A DNA stretch of 64,000 nucleotides from an uncultured Rhizobiaceae group bacterium (GCA_937958815.1 CALGMR010000020.1:21466-85465); one strand, 5' to 3'. Shown: positions 9,193 to 19,010, numbered from the stretch's first letter. Notes: generated from the letters alone by a model not told the origin. Program-made: numbers and translations.

Positions 9193-10305
9193 ATGGCAAA
9201 CCGCAAACTTTTTCTTCTTCCCGGAGACGGCATCGGCCCAGAAGCATTTGCCGAAATGCGCAAGATCATCGATCACATGAATGCAGAAGAAGGTGCTGGA
9301 TTCGAGTTTGAAGAAGGTCTTGTCGGAGGCGCTGCATACGATGCCCACGGTGAAAGCATTTCTGATGCTGACATGGAAAAAGCTATAGCGGCAGACGCTG
9401 TCATATTCGGCGCCGTTGGCGGTCCAAAATGGGACAGTGTTCCATACGACCAACGCCCGGAAGCCGGTCTTTTGCGTTTGCGCAAAGATATGCAGTTGTT
9501 TGCCAATCTGCGGCCTGCCATTTGCTATCCCGCGCTTGCCAGCTCGTCTTCATTAAAGCAGGAACTGGTTGAAGGTCTCGACATTCTCATTCTTCGTGAG
9601 CTCACGGGTGGTGTGTATTTCGGTGAACCCAAGACCATTGAAGACCTTGGCAACGGCCAAAAGCGTGCCATTGATACGCAAGTTTATGACACCTACGAAA
9701 TCGAGCGCATTTCTGCGATGGCCTTCGAACTGGCCCGAACACGCGACAACCGCGTTTGCTCCATGGAAAAACGCAATGTCATGAAATCAGGCGTCTTATG
9801 GAATGAAGTTGTCACCGCAACCCATAAGAACGGCTATGAAGATGTGGAGCTGTCTCACATGCTGGCCGATGCAGGCGGTATGCAACTTGTACGTCAGCCA
9901 AAGCAATTTGATGTCATCGTCACCGACAACCTGTTCGGCGATATGTTGTCGGATGTGGCGGCTATGCTAACCGGGTCATTGGGCATGCTGCCTTCCGCTT
10001 CTTTGGGTGCGCCTGATCCAATCACCAAAAAGCGCAAAGCCATGTATGAGCCTGTCCATGGTTCGGCACCTGATATCGCTGGCCAAGGCATTGCAAACCC
10101 AATCGCGATGATTGCATCACTCGCCATGTGCTTGCGCTACTCATTTGAAATGATTTCTGAAGCCAATCGTTTGGAAGGTGCCATTGCAAAAGTCTTGGAC
10201 GACGGTTTGCGCACTGGAGACATCATGTCTGACGGAATGACCTTGGTGAACACACATGAAATGGGTGCGGCAGTGCTTGCCGCCTATGCAGCCTCAGCCG
10301 CTTAA
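9193..10305 (+). CDS. leuB: 3-isopropylmalate dehydrogenase
   Basis: A 370-residue NAD-dependent decarboxylating dehydrogenase for leucine synthesis. The N-terminal [18 protein letters not shown] substrate-binding and [11 protein letters not shown] motifs and the [13 protein letters not shown] signature identify LeuB against the related isocitrate and tartrate enzymes, and the length is standard. The start at 9193 is preceded by AGGAC at 9182-9186. leuC and leuD are not adjacent. A stable hairpin follows the stop. Confidence 0.96.
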   Translation: MANRKLFLLPGDGIGPEAFAEMRKIIDHMNAEEGAGFEFEEGLVGGAAYDAHGESISDADMEKAIAADAVIFGAVGGPKWDSVPYDQRPEAGLLRLRKDMQLFANLRPAICYPALASSSSLKQELVEGLDILILRELTGGVYFGEPKTIEDLGNGQKRAIDTQVYDTYEIERISAMAFELARTRDNRVCSMEKRNVMKSGVLWNEVVTATHKNGYEDVELSHMLADAGGMQLVRQPKQFDVIVTDNLFGDMLSDVAAMLTGSLGMLPSASLGAPDPITKKRKAMYEPVHGSAPDIAGQGIANPIAMIASLAMCLRYSFEMISEANRLEGAIAKVLDDGLRTGDIMSDGMTLVNTHEMGAAVLAAYAASAA

Positions 10306-10324
10306 GCGACTGTTTGCCACAAAT

Positions 10325-10356
10325 TGTGAAAAGCCATGGCACATTGGCTTTTCACA
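10325..10356. terminator. Perfect 12-bp hairpin after leuB
   Basis: TGTGAAAAGCCA (10325-10336) pairs exactly with TGGCTTTTCACA (10345-10356) across an 8-base loop. There is no T-tract after it, so it is either a weak terminator, an mRNA-end stabiliser, or a structure in the leader of the following gene, whose start is only 16 bases further on. Confidence 0.5.
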
Positions 10357-10371
10357 CCCTATCTTAGATGT

Positions 10372-10839
10372 ATGAGAAAAATCATTGCTTACGGCCTGAT
10401 GGCCGCAATCGCTTCCACGGGTGTATTCAGTGTCGGGTCAGCAGCATCCGCAACAACGCTTGACCGTCTAAAATTCAAAAATCGTGTCATTTTGTTGTTT
10501 GCAAAGTCCCGCAGCACCGCAGGGCTAGATCAGCAAGTTGATATTTTGCGAGATTTCCGACCCGAAATGCGCGAACGTGACCTTATCGTGTTGCGCACCA
10601 CTGGCAGCGAAGAAACACGTTCGGCCATTGGATACACATCCATAGACCGCGGAACGGCGCGCGATCTGCGCAACAAATTTAAACCGGTTGGAAGTGGCAT
10701 GACTGTCATTCTTGTCGGCAAAGATGGAACTGAGAAAGGTCGTTGGCAGCGGGTGGTGCAACCTGAGGAGTTTTTTGAACTCATCGATGCCATGCCCATG
10801 CGCAAGCGCGAGATTGAAGAACAGTCCGTCACAAATTAG
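10372..10839 (+). CDS. Secreted DUF4174 family protein
   Basis: A 155-residue protein with a signal peptide (residues 1 to about 26, ending SAASA). The mature part resembles a small thioredoxin-like fold: a VILLFAKS strand, a DLIVLRT strand, the VILVGKDGTEKGRW strand-turn and the end motif IDAMPMRKRE typical of DUF4174. It lacks a CxxC pair. Function unknown. ATG at 10372 is preferred over the upstream start at 10336, which falls inside the hairpin and would bury the signal peptide. Convergent with the nitroreductase gene, 9 bases apart. Confidence 0.82.
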   Translation: MRKIIAYGLMAAIASTGVFSVGSAASATTLDRLKFKNRVILLFAKSRSTAGLDQQVDILRDFRPEMRERDLIVLRTTGSEETRSAIGYTSIDRGTARDLRNKFKPVGSGMTVILVGKDGTEKGRWQRVVQPEEFFELIDAMPMRKREIEEQSVTN

Positions 10840-10848
10840 ACATCACTC

Positions 10849-11529
10849 CTAGTTGTGAAACGTTGCGAAATCCTCCAGCGCCGCACGTTCTGTCACCAGG
10901 CTGTTTTCAACCGCATCGGTATCTTCATAGCCAATCGCCATGCCACAAATAACAGTTTCAATATCTGGAATATTCAACTGTGATTTGATCACATCTTGAA
11001 AATTGGCAAATGCCGCTTGCGGACAAGTGTGCAAACCACGTCCACGGGCTGCAATCATAATGTTTTCCATGAACATGCCGTAATCGAGCCAAGAACCCAT
11101 TTCCAAACGACTGTCCAGTGTGAACATCAAGCCCACTGGCGCATCAAAAAATGTGTAGTTGCGGCCCAATTGTGCATGCATCTTGTCTTTGTCTTCACGG
11201 CCAATTTCAAGAATATTGTACAGATCCCAACCCACTTTGCGGCGGCGACCAAGATAAGGCTCGGGAAAGACATCGGGATAGTATTTGTAAGCGCGCTTGC
11301 CGTTGTATTTCGGGTCATCATGAGCTTTCAAAACAGCCGCAGACAAAGCTTCTTTAGCTTCACCCGTCAAAACATGGACTTTCCAAGGTTGCATGTTGGT
11401 GCCCGACGGCGCGCGCGCTGCTGCATGTAGCATGTCACGAACCTCTTCATCTGCCACAGGTGTTGGCAAAAATGCCCGCACAGAACGACGACTTATAATG
11501 GCGTCGTCAACGATTTGCTTCTTGTCCAT
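10849..11529 (-). CDS. Nitroreductase family oxidoreductase
   Basis: A 226-residue FMN-dependent nitroreductase-fold protein. Visible features are the N-terminal SRRSVRAF motif that binds FMN phosphate, the AARAPSGTNMQPWKV loop, and the C-terminal VICGMAIGYED segment. The family reduces nitroaromatics, quinones or enones with NAD(P)H; the natural substrate cannot be read from sequence. The start at 11529 gives the canonical N-terminus; an in-frame start at 11610 would add 27 unrelated residues. It is divergent from the regulator of the demethylation cluster, so shared control is possible. Confidence 0.9.
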   Translation of the reverse strand: MDKKQIVDDAIISRRSVRAFLPTPVADEEVRDMLHAAARAPSGTNMQPWKVHVLTGEAKEALSAAVLKAHDDPKYNGKRAYKYYPDVFPEPYLGRRRKVGWDLYNILEIGREDKDKMHAQLGRNYTFFDAPVGLMFTLDSRLEMGSWLDYGMFMENIMIAARGRGLHTCPQAAFANFQDVIKSQLNIPDIETVICGMAIGYEDTDAVENSLVTERAALEDFATFHN

Positions 11530-11627
11530 GAAATTTGGCCCGACTGCGTTTGCAACCACCTTTGACCAACCGCAAAAGAGAAACAAGGGAGCGCGTTTTG
11601 GAAATAGCAATCACCAAAACATGTTTC

Positions 11628-11654
11628 CGTGAAATTTTGTTTGATTTTTTCACG
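11628..11654. promoter_or_regulatory. Inverted repeat between divergent genes, candidate operator
   Basis: CGTGAAA (11628-11634) and TTTCACG (11648-11654) form an exact 7-bp inverted repeat with a 13-base AT-rich spacer in the intergenic region between the nitroreductase and the XRE-cupin regulator. The size and location fit a dimeric repressor site, possibly for the regulator itself. This is inference. Confidence 0.35.
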
Positions 11655-11689
11655 AGAGTGATGTTTTCTCCACATTTGGAGGACTTTGC

Positions 11690-12280
11690 ATGGCTTTAGC
11701 CGCATCAATTCATGACCAAGAGTCTCAAAACGCCGAAGCGCTTGGCAATGATGTGCGAGGATTGCGCAAGTCTCGCGGCCTGACCCTGAATGAACTGGCT
11801 TTGAAAATCGGCCGTTCTGTTGGCTTTATTTCTCAGGTGGAACGCGGTTTGTCCTCACCCTCAATCGATGATCTGCGCGCCATAGCGTCTGCCTTGGACG
11901 TTCCCACCAGCTGGTTTTTTGCCCATGACGCCCAAGACGACAATGAACGTGGATTGGTGGTGCGGGCCAGCAGCCGCCGTGCTTTGGGCACACCAGAATC
12001 CGGGATTGTAGAAGAATTGCTGTCGCCCGATCTTGGTGGCTCTTTTGAAATGTTCCGTTCTGTTTTTCAGCCTGGCGCAGAATTGCCAAATGAAATCTAT
12101 CGCGAAACCGAAGAAGCTGGATACGTGGTCTCTGGCCAACTCGACATTTGGATTGATGGAAAACACTTTCGTCTGATGGCGGGAGATTCTTTTCGGTTCG
12201 ACCACAAGCCTTATCGCTGGAAAAATATGGGTGAAACGCCCGCAATCGTTGTGTGGGTCGTCAGCCCACCCGTCTACTAA
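11690..12280 (+). CDS. XRE-family regulator with C-terminal cupin domain
   Basis: A 196-residue transcription factor. Residues about 22-76 form a helix-turn-helix of the XRE class (RGLTLNELALKIGRSVGFISQ then VERGLSSPSIDDL). Residues about 110-192 form a small double-stranded beta-helix (cupin) that normally senses a small metabolite, as in PuuR-like regulators. GGAGG at 11679-11683 supports the start. It begins a run of six same-strand genes and lies 11 bases ahead of the first dehydrogenase, so it very likely controls this cluster in response to a substrate or intermediate such as betaine, dimethylglycine or sarcosine. Confidence 0.92.
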   Translation: MALAASIHDQESQNAEALGNDVRGLRKSRGLTLNELALKIGRSVGFISQVERGLSSPSIDDLRAIASALDVPTSWFFAHDAQDDNERGLVVRASSRRALGTPESGIVEELLSPDLGGSFEMFRSVFQPGAELPNEIYRETEEAGYVVSGQLDIWIDGKHFRLMAGDSFRFDHKPYRWKNMGETPAIVVWVVSPPVY

Positions 12281-12291
12281 GAGTAAAAACC

Positions 12292-14760
12292 ATGACCGAA
12301 CAAAACACCCAAACCAAACTTCCATCTCATGCACGCGTCGTCATTATCGGTGGCGGTGTTGTGGGCGTTTCAGCATTGTATCATCTTGCCAAACTTGGCT
12401 GGAAGAATTGCGTGCTTCTTGAAAAGAACGAATTGACCGCAGGCTCCACGTGGCATGCTGCGGGCAACTGCCCCAACTTTTCAAATTCATGGGCCGTTTT
12501 GAACATGCAGCGTTACGGACTGGAACTGTATCGCGGTTTAGCTGGCGAAGTTGACTATCCCATGAACTACCACGTGACAGGCTCCATTCGTTTGGCCCAT
12601 TCCAAAGAACGTATGCAGGAATTTGAGCGCGTTTCTGGCATGGCCCGTTATCAGGGATTGAACGTCGACATTTGCACACCTGCAGAATTGCAAGAGCACA
12701 ATCCATTTATGGAAACCCACGATCTTGTTGGCGGCATGTATGATCCGCTGGACGGTGACATTGACCCCGCCCAGTTGACCCAAGCATTGGCCAAAGGTGC
12801 CCGTGACATGGGCCAAAAAATTGTGCGTTTTTGCCCAGCGACAGGGGTCAGTAAAAATGGTGATGAATGGACTGTTCACACAGAACAGGGCGACATCACT
12901 TGCGAATATGTCGTCAACGCAGGTGGTTATTACGCCCAGCGCATTGGTGAGTGGTTCAAACCATATGGTGGCCGCACCGTGCCGATGGTCGTGATGAGCC
13001 ACCAGTATTTTCTCACAGCTGAAATTCCTGAACTGGAAGCATGGACCAAAGAAAAAGGTCATAAGCTTCCATTGGTTCGTGATGTGGATATTTCCTACTA
13101 TCTGCGCCAAGATAAAAACGGATTAAACCTCGGCCCATATGAGAGAAACTGCAAAGCGCATTGGATCACGCCCGAAGATCCGATGCCAGACGATTTCTCG
13201 TTCCAGCTCTATCCAGATGATCTCGAACGCCTCGAATTTTACATGGAAGATGCCATGGCGCGTGTGCCCATTCTTGGAACCCAAGGTGTTGAGCGCGTCA
13301 TCAACGGCCCGATTCCATATGCGCCAGACGGCTTGCCACTCATTGGCCCAATGCCGGGTGTCAAAAATGCATTTGAAGCCCATTCCTTCACATTCGGCAT
13401 TGCCCAAGGCGGCGGCGCAGGTAAAGTCTTGTCGGAATGGATCGTCAACGGCGCACCCGATTGGGACATGTGGGCAGTCGATCCCCGCCGCTATACAGGC
13501 TATGCCGACCACGACTATTCATTGGCCAAAGCATTGGAAACTTATGGTCACGAATACGCCATGCACTTCCCGCACCACGAATGGCCTGCTGGGCGCGACA
13601 AGAAACTGTCCGCAGTTCACGACAAGCTGAAAGAGCTGGGTGGACAAATGGGGGCCTATAATGGTTGGGAACGCGCCAACTGGTTTGCCAAAGAAGGTGA
13701 CGACACATCCGAGGAGGCCACCCACACTTGGGAACGCAACGGCCCATGGTTGCCCAGGGTGAAAGAAGAATGTGAAGCGGTGCGCGATGCCTGTGGCGTT
13801 CTTGATATGCCTGGTTTCTCACGCTTCAATTTGAAAGGTGAAGGAGCCGCTGATTGGCTGCGCAAACAAATCACTGGCGGCTTACCGAAAGTGGGTCGTT
13901 TAAACCTTGGCTATTTTGCCGACGACAAAGGGCGCATAGTCACAGAAATGTCTGTTATCCGCCATGGCGATGACGATTTCACATTGATGACCGCAGCCGT
14001 TGCAGAATGGCATGATTTTGAATGGTTACAAAAAGCCCTGCCCGCGGATGGGTCAATCGCGCTCACAAACCACAGCACAGAATTTGCGGTGCTTTTGGTA
14101 ACGGGTCCAACATCTCGTGACGTCATCTCTTCGATTGCTGACGAAGCCGATTTGGAATCCGGTTGGCTCACCCACAACAAAGCAAAGATTGCAGGCACAG
14201 ACTGTGCCTTGGCGCGCGTGTCCTTTGCTGGTGAACTGGGTTGGGAGATTCATGCAAAGACGGAAGACATTCCAACACTATATGACGCCGTTCTTGGCGC
14301 AGGTGCAAAACCGTTTGGCATGTACGCTCTAAACTCATTGCGTCTGGAAAAAAGCTACCGCACCTGGAAAGGTGATCTGTCCACTGACTACACAATTCTG
14401 GAGGGCGGCATAGAACGTTTTGTGCGCTGGCAGAAAGAAGATTTTGTCGGCAAGGCAGCAATGGAGCAAGAAAAACAACAAGGCGTGAAAAAAGGCTTCG
14501 TCACAATGATTGTCGAAGCAGGTGATTTCGATGCGCCATATATGTCGACAATCTGGGATGGTGACACTGTCGTTGGTGAAACAACGTCTGGCGGCTGGGG
14601 CCATCGGATCAACAAGTCCATTGCCCTTGGCGTGGTCAAATCAGAATTTACCAAACCTGGGACAGAACTTGAAATCGAAATGTATGGCGAACGCTACAAA
14701 GCCACCGTTCAAGAAGACAAACCCCTTTGGGATGCGGACAACGAACGCATTCGCGCTTAA
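12292..14760 (+). CDS. FAD-dependent dimethylglycine/sarcosine dehydrogenase-like protein (DAO-GcvT fusion), copy 1
   Basis: An 822-residue two-domain flavoenzyme. Residues about 14-400 are a D-amino-acid-oxidase type FAD domain with GGGVVG at 20-25 and His55 in the STWHAAG motif, the residue that binds FAD covalently in mammalian dimethylglycine and sarcosine dehydrogenases. Residues about 440-815 are a GcvT-like aminomethyltransferase fold that passes the one-carbon unit to tetrahydrofolate. The enzyme should oxidatively remove an N-methyl group. The start at 12292 begins a clean FAD domain 11 bases after the regulator. It differs clearly from copy 2 downstream, so the two may act on successive substrates. 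Confidence 0.9.
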   Translation: MTEQNTQTKLPSHARVVIIGGGVVGVSALYHLAKLGWKNCVLLEKNELTAGSTWHAAGNCPNFSNSWAVLNMQRYGLELYRGLAGEVDYPMNYHVTGSIRLAHSKERMQEFERVSGMARYQGLNVDICTPAELQEHNPFMETHDLVGGMYDPLDGDIDPAQLTQALAKGARDMGQKIVRFCPATGVSKNGDEWTVHTEQGDITCEYVVNAGGYYAQRIGEWFKPYGGRTVPMVVMSHQYFLTAEIPELEAWTKEKGHKLPLVRDVDISYYLRQDKNGLNLGPYERNCKAHWITPEDPMPDDFSFQLYPDDLERLEFYMEDAMARVPILGTQGVERVINGPIPYAPDGLPLIGPMPGVKNAFEAHSFTFGIAQGGGAGKVLSEWIVNGAPDWDMWAVDPRRYTGYADHDYSLAKALETYGHEYAMHFPHHEWPAGRDKKLSAVHDKLKELGGQMGAYNGWERANWFAKEGDDTSEEATHTWERNGPWLPRVKEECEAVRDACGVLDMPGFSRFNLKGEGAADWLRKQITGGLPKVGRLNLGYFADDKGRIVTEMSVIRHGDDDFTLMTAAVAEWHDFEWLQKALPADGSIALTNHSTEFAVLLVTGPTSRDVISSIADEADLESGWLTHNKAKIAGTDCALARVSFAGELGWEIHAKTEDIPTLYDAVLGAGAKPFGMYALNSLRLEKSYRTWKGDLSTDYTILEGGIERFVRWQKEDFVGKAAMEQEKQQGVKKGFVTMIVEAGDFDAPYMSTIWDGDTVVGETTSGGWGHRINKSIALGVVKSEFTKPGTELEIEMYGERYKATVQEDKPLWDADNERIRA

Positions 14761-14780
14761 AGGCTGTAAAGGTAAATCAG

Positions 14781-15680
14781 ATGGCAAATATTGTGCTTCT
14801 TGATGGTGGTATGGGTCAAGAATTGATCGCTCGATCTGCCAATCCACCATCACCATTGTGGTCTGCAAACGTGATGATGAACGAGCCGGATATTGTTGAG
14901 GCCGTACATGCAGAATATGTCAAAGCAGGTGCCAAGGTCTTAACTCTAAACACGTATTCCGCAACGCCAGAAAGGTTGGCGCGGGATGCGAGTGAAGATT
15001 TGTTCGAGCCGCTACAGGCAAAAGCCGTTGAGATCATAGAAACCGCTTCCGCCAATTCTGACGTCACTTTGGGCGGATGTTTGCCTCCTTTGTTTGGCAG
15101 CTATCATCCAGAACATGCGCCTGACGAAGGAACGTGTTTGGAAACTTATCGTCAAATCGTGGCTCTGCAAGCGCCCCATGTGGACGTATTTATCTGCGAA
15201 ACGCTTGGGTGTTTGCGGGAAGTTCGCGCAGCCGTTAGGGCCTGTGTCGAAACGGGTGTTCCCGTTTGGTGTGGAATGACAGCCATGGACGCCAACGGAT
15301 CATTGTTACGCTCTGGTGAGACAGTTGAAGAGGCTGCACAGAGTGCCAAAGATCTTGGCGCCGCAGCGGTCGCGATAAACTGCTCGTGGCCAGAAGCTGT
15401 GACACAAGCTTTGCCTGAACTGGCCAAAACAGGCCTGCCGTTTGGCGGTTGGGCCAACGGTTTCAGCAATGCTGGTGCTGATCTGGCACTGGGTGGAACG
15501 GTGGACGGTATGGGCAAACGCAACGACCTTGATCCAGACAATTACGCAAATCACGTCATGAAATGGGTCGATAATGGCGCAACACTCGTTGGCGGCTGCT
15601 GCGAAGTCGGCCCCGCACATATTCAAAAAATTGCTGAACAGTTGAAGGCGGCTGGACACACACTTGTAGGGAATTTTTAA
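14781..15680 (+). CDS. Homocysteine S-methyltransferase family protein (betaine-homocysteine methyltransferase type)
   Basis: A 299-residue zinc methyltransferase of the Pfam S-methyl_trans family. The three zinc ligands are visible: Cys201 in INCSW and the Cys273-Cys274 pair in GGCCEVGP. The family moves a methyl group from glycine betaine, S-methylmethionine or a similar donor to homocysteine, giving methionine. Its place between two dimethylglycine-type dehydrogenases points to betaine as donor, with dimethylglycine as product for its neighbours. AAAGG at 14769-14773 supports the start; it abuts the next gene with no spacer. S-methylmethionine or DMSP as donor cannot be excluded. Confidence 0.88.
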   Translation: MANIVLLDGGMGQELIARSANPPSPLWSANVMMNEPDIVEAVHAEYVKAGAKVLTLNTYSATPERLARDASEDLFEPLQAKAVEIIETASANSDVTLGGCLPPLFGSYHPEHAPDEGTCLETYRQIVALQAPHVDVFICETLGCLREVRAAVRACVETGVPVWCGMTAMDANGSLLRSGETVEEAAQSAKDLGAAAVAINCSWPEAVTQALPELAKTGLPFGGWANGFSNAGADLALGGTVDGMGKRNDLDPDNYANHVMKWVDNGATLVGGCCEVGPAHIQKIAEQLKAAGHTLVGNF

Positions 15681-18143
15681 ATGACAACCGACAAGAAAAC
15701 CGTTCCCTCAAAAGCCCGCGCTGTCGTCGTTGGTGGCGGAGTGGCAGGGTGTTCAGTGGCCTACCATCTGGCCAAACAAGGCTGGAAAGATGTTGTTTTG
15801 CTGGAACGCAAACAATTGACCTCGGGCACCACATGGCATGCTGCTGGATTGATCGCACAGTTGCGCGCGACAAAAAACATGACGCGCTTGGCAAAATACA
15901 GCCAGGAACTTTACGGCGAGTTGGAAGCAGAAACAGGCGTGGCGACCGGCTTTCGCCGATGCGGTTCTATCACCGTGGCTCTCACGGATGAACGAAAAGA
16001 AGAAATCTTGCGCCAAGCCTCTATGGCGCGAGCTTTCGGGGTGGATGTAGATGAAATTTCTGCCGCTGAAGTGAAAGAAAAATATCCGCACCTCAACGTC
16101 GAAGACGTAACAGGCGCAGTCTATCTGCCCCTTGATGGGCAAGGCGACCCTGCAAATATCGCTTTGGCTTTGGCCAAGGGCGCGCGCATGAATGGCGCCA
16201 AAGTGTTGGAAGGTATCAAAGTCACCGACATTCACAAAGCCGACGGTCGGGTAACAGGGGTCTCTTGGTCGCGTGATGGGTCTGATGAAGTGGGAACCAT
16301 TGAAGCCGATTGCGTCGTCAATTGCGGCGGCATGTGGGCCCATGAAGTGGGTCGCATGGCAGGCGTTACCGTACCGCTTCACGCTTGCGAGCATTTTTAC
16401 ATTGTCACCGAAGGCATTGAGGGCTTGAAGCAGCTTCCAGTTCTTCGTGTGCCTGATGAATGTGCCTATTACAAAGAAGACGCCGGCAAAATGTTGCTTG
16501 GTGCTTTCGAACCCGTGTCAAAACCGTGGGCGATGAACGGAATTCCGGACGATTTCTGCTTTGATCAATTGCCGGAAGACTTTGACCATTTTGAACCCAT
16601 TTTGGAAAAAGCAGTAAGCCGCATGCCTATGTTGGCAGAAGCTGGCATTCACACGTTTTTCAATGGACCTGAGAGTTTCACACCTGATGATGCATACCAC
16701 TTGGGAGAAGCTCCAAATCTTGATGGCTTCTGGGTCTGTGCAGGGTTTAACTCTATCGGCATTCAATCATCAGGCGGTGCAGGCATGGCACTGGCGCACT
16801 GGATGGAACATGGTCATCCGCCATTTGATATTGGCGATGTGGACATCCGCCGCATGCAACCATTCCAAGGCAACAAAACCTATTTGTTTGAACGTGCGAA
16901 AGAAACGCTTGGCCTGCTTTATGCAGACCATTTCCCCTATCGCCAAATGGCAACAGCACGGGGAGTGCGTCGCACACCATTTCATGAACACTTGAAAGCA
17001 CAAGGCGCTGTCTTTGGTGAGGTGGCGGGCTGGGAACGCGCCAACTGGTTTGCAGACGAGGGGCAAAACCCCGAATACAAATATTCGTGGAAACGACAAA
17101 ACTGGTTTGATAACGCAAAACATGAACATGAAGCTGTGCGCAGCAATGTGGGCATGTATGACATGACCTCATTCGGCAAATTACGCGTTGAAGGCCGCGA
17201 TGCGGAAAAATATCTCAACTACATTTGTGGCAATGATGTTTCCGTACCTGTTGGCAAAATCGTCTACACGCAATTTTTGAACAACCGTGGCGGAATAGAA
17301 GCCGATGTCACGGTCACCCGCTTGTCAGAAACTGCCTATATCGTGGTGACACCTGCAGCGACAGTGCAACGTGAATTGCAATGGATGCGCAAACATTTGG
17401 GCGACCATAATGTGGTGATCACAGACACCACTTCAGCAGAAGGTGTTCTTGCGGTCATGGGCCCCAATGCACGCAAGCTTTTGGAAAAAGTATCTCCCCA
17501 TGACTGGTCAAACGAAAATCATCCGTTCGGGCAGGCTCACGACATTGAGCTCGGCATGGGCCTCGCCCGTGCTCACCGTGTGACATATGTGGGCGAACTG
17601 GGTTGGGAATTGTATATGACCAGCGATATGGCCGCACATGCTTTCGAAACACTTCATGAAGCAGGCAAAGAGCTTGATCTGAAACTCTGTGGAATGCACA
17701 TGATGGATTCTTTGAGGATCGAAAAAGGGTTCCGGCACTTCGGCCACGACATCACCGAAGAAGATCATGTTTTGGAAGCTGGTCTCGGGTTTGCCGTCAA
17801 AACTGCAAAAGAGAACTTCATCGGCCGCGACGCTGTTCTGGCCAAAAAAGAATCCGGCCTAGAGATGCGCATGGTTCAGTTCAAACTGAAGGATGCTGAA
17901 CCGATGCTTTATCACAATGAACCCGTGATCCGCGATGGCGAGATCGTCTCTTACATCACCTCCGCCAATTATGGGCACACACTGGGTGGGGCCATTGGCA
18001 TGGGTTATGTGCCATGCGCTGGTGAAAAACCTGACGAGGTTCTCGCTTCCAAATATGAGATAGAAATCGCTGGTGTTCGTGTGGAAGCTGAAGCAAGCTT
18101 GCGTCCAATGTATGACCCCAAATCGGAACGTGTAAGAGCGTAG
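15681..18143 (+). CDS. FAD-dependent dimethylglycine/sarcosine dehydrogenase-like protein (DAO-GcvT fusion), copy 2
   Basis: An 820-residue paralogue of the gene at 12292. The FAD-binding GGGVAG is at residues 18-23 and the presumed flavinylated His53 lies in TTWHAAG. The sequence after it (LIAQLRATKNM) is closer to mammalian DMGDH/SARDH than copy 1 is. The C-terminal half is a GcvT-like folate-binding module. The start codon follows directly on the methyltransferase stop, with AGGG at 15669-15672. Likely removes a methyl group from dimethylglycine or sarcosine and delivers it as 5,10-methylene-THF. Confidence 0.92.
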   Translation: MTTDKKTVPSKARAVVVGGGVAGCSVAYHLAKQGWKDVVLLERKQLTSGTTWHAAGLIAQLRATKNMTRLAKYSQELYGELEAETGVATGFRRCGSITVALTDERKEEILRQASMARAFGVDVDEISAAEVKEKYPHLNVEDVTGAVYLPLDGQGDPANIALALAKGARMNGAKVLEGIKVTDIHKADGRVTGVSWSRDGSDEVGTIEADCVVNCGGMWAHEVGRMAGVTVPLHACEHFYIVTEGIEGLKQLPVLRVPDECAYYKEDAGKMLLGAFEPVSKPWAMNGIPDDFCFDQLPEDFDHFEPILEKAVSRMPMLAEAGIHTFFNGPESFTPDDAYHLGEAPNLDGFWVCAGFNSIGIQSSGGAGMALAHWMEHGHPPFDIGDVDIRRMQPFQGNKTYLFERAKETLGLLYADHFPYRQMATARGVRRTPFHEHLKAQGAVFGEVAGWERANWFADEGQNPEYKYSWKRQNWFDNAKHEHEAVRSNVGMYDMTSFGKLRVEGRDAEKYLNYICGNDVSVPVGKIVYTQFLNNRGGIEADVTVTRLSETAYIVVTPAATVQRELQWMRKHLGDHNVVITDTTSAEGVLAVMGPNARKLLEKVSPHDWSNENHPFGQAHDIELGMGLARAHRVTYVGELGWELYMTSDMAAHAFETLHEAGKELDLKLCGMHMMDSLRIEKGFRHFGHDITEEDHVLEAGLGFAVKTAKENFIGRDAVLAKKESGLEMRMVQFKLKDAEPMLYHNEPVIRDGEIVSYITSANYGHTLGGAIGMGYVPCAGEKPDEVLASKYEIEIAGVRVEAEASLRPMYDPKSERVRA

Positions 18144-18151
18144 GAACCAAC

Positions 18152-18982
18152 ATGGATCAAGAAGACAAAGGCAAAATTTTTCGCGAGCTGCACCAACCCG
18201 GGAACCCTTTTATTATGGCCAACGCCTATGATGTGGGATCGGCCAAAATGTTAGCTGCTATGGGGGCAAAGGCCATTGCCACCACAAGTGCAGGTTTTGC
18301 CTTCACAGTTGGCGAACCCGACGGCGCCATTGTCTCACGAGATCAAATGCTGGACCATTGCGAAGACATCGTTCGTGCAGTGAATCTTCCCGTTTCGGGA
18401 GATTTAGAAAATGGTTACGCGGACGACCCCGACGGTGTTGCCGAGACGATTATGCTGGCAGCCGAGGTCGGTATGGTTGGGTGCTGCATAGAGGACACAA
18501 CATTTGAAGAAGGCAAACCTGCTTACGATTTTGATGTGGCCGTAGAACGCATTCGCGCTGCCGTTGATGCTGCAGAAAGCTTACCATTTGATTTCACACT
18601 CTGCGCCCGTGCAGATGGCGTGATGATCGGGGCGTATGACACGGCAGAAGCAATCGCTCGGTGTCAGGCTTTCGAAGAGGTTGGCGCTCACGTTGTTTAT
18701 GCACCCGTTTTGCCGACCATGAATGATGTTGCCACGCTCTGCGCATCTGTTTCTGTTCCAGTGAACGTCTTGTGCGCAGGATCAAACACCAAGTTTTCAA
18801 AAACAGATTTTGCCAAAGCGGGCGTGGGGCGCATCTCAATTGGCTCAGCTTTAGCTCGAGCGACCCATCGGGTCGTTCTGGAGGCTGGTCATGCCATGTT
18901 GGATGATGGAGATTTTTCACTATTGAGTCGCAGTGTTTCAGGTGACGAAATAGATCGCATGCTCAAAGGGAGCGGCGCCTAA
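18152..18982 (+). CDS. PEP mutase / isocitrate lyase superfamily protein
   Basis: A 276-residue TIM-barrel protein of the PEP mutase/ICL superfamily. The metal-site region is seen as GDLENGYADD (residues 83-92) and IED (113-115). The KKCGH-type catalytic loop of isocitrate and methylisocitrate lyases is absent; the matching position reads EDTTFEEG, so it is not an ordinary lyase of that type. Members of this subgroup include oxaloacetate decarboxylase-like and uncharacterised C-C lyases. It lies 8 bases behind the second dehydrogenase with AGGA at 18142-18145 and is surely part of the same operon; its step in the pathway is unknown. Confidence 0.85.
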   Translation: MDQEDKGKIFRELHQPGNPFIMANAYDVGSAKMLAAMGAKAIATTSAGFAFTVGEPDGAIVSRDQMLDHCEDIVRAVNLPVSGDLENGYADDPDGVAETIMLAAEVGMVGCCIEDTTFEEGKPAYDFDVAVERIRAAVDAAESLPFDFTLCARADGVMIGAYDTAEAIARCQAFEEVGAHVVYAPVLPTMNDVATLCASVSVPVNVLCAGSNTKFSKTDFAKAGVGRISIGSALARATHRVVLEAGHAMLDDGDFSLLSRSVSGDEIDRMLKGSGA

Positions 18983-19010
18983 GATTTCATTTGTTGTTTG
19001 GGAGAATGAC

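Noticed and set aside
18152..18982. Isocitrate or methylisocitrate lyase
   Set aside because: The catalytic KKCGH-type loop is missing; only superfamily membership can be claimed.
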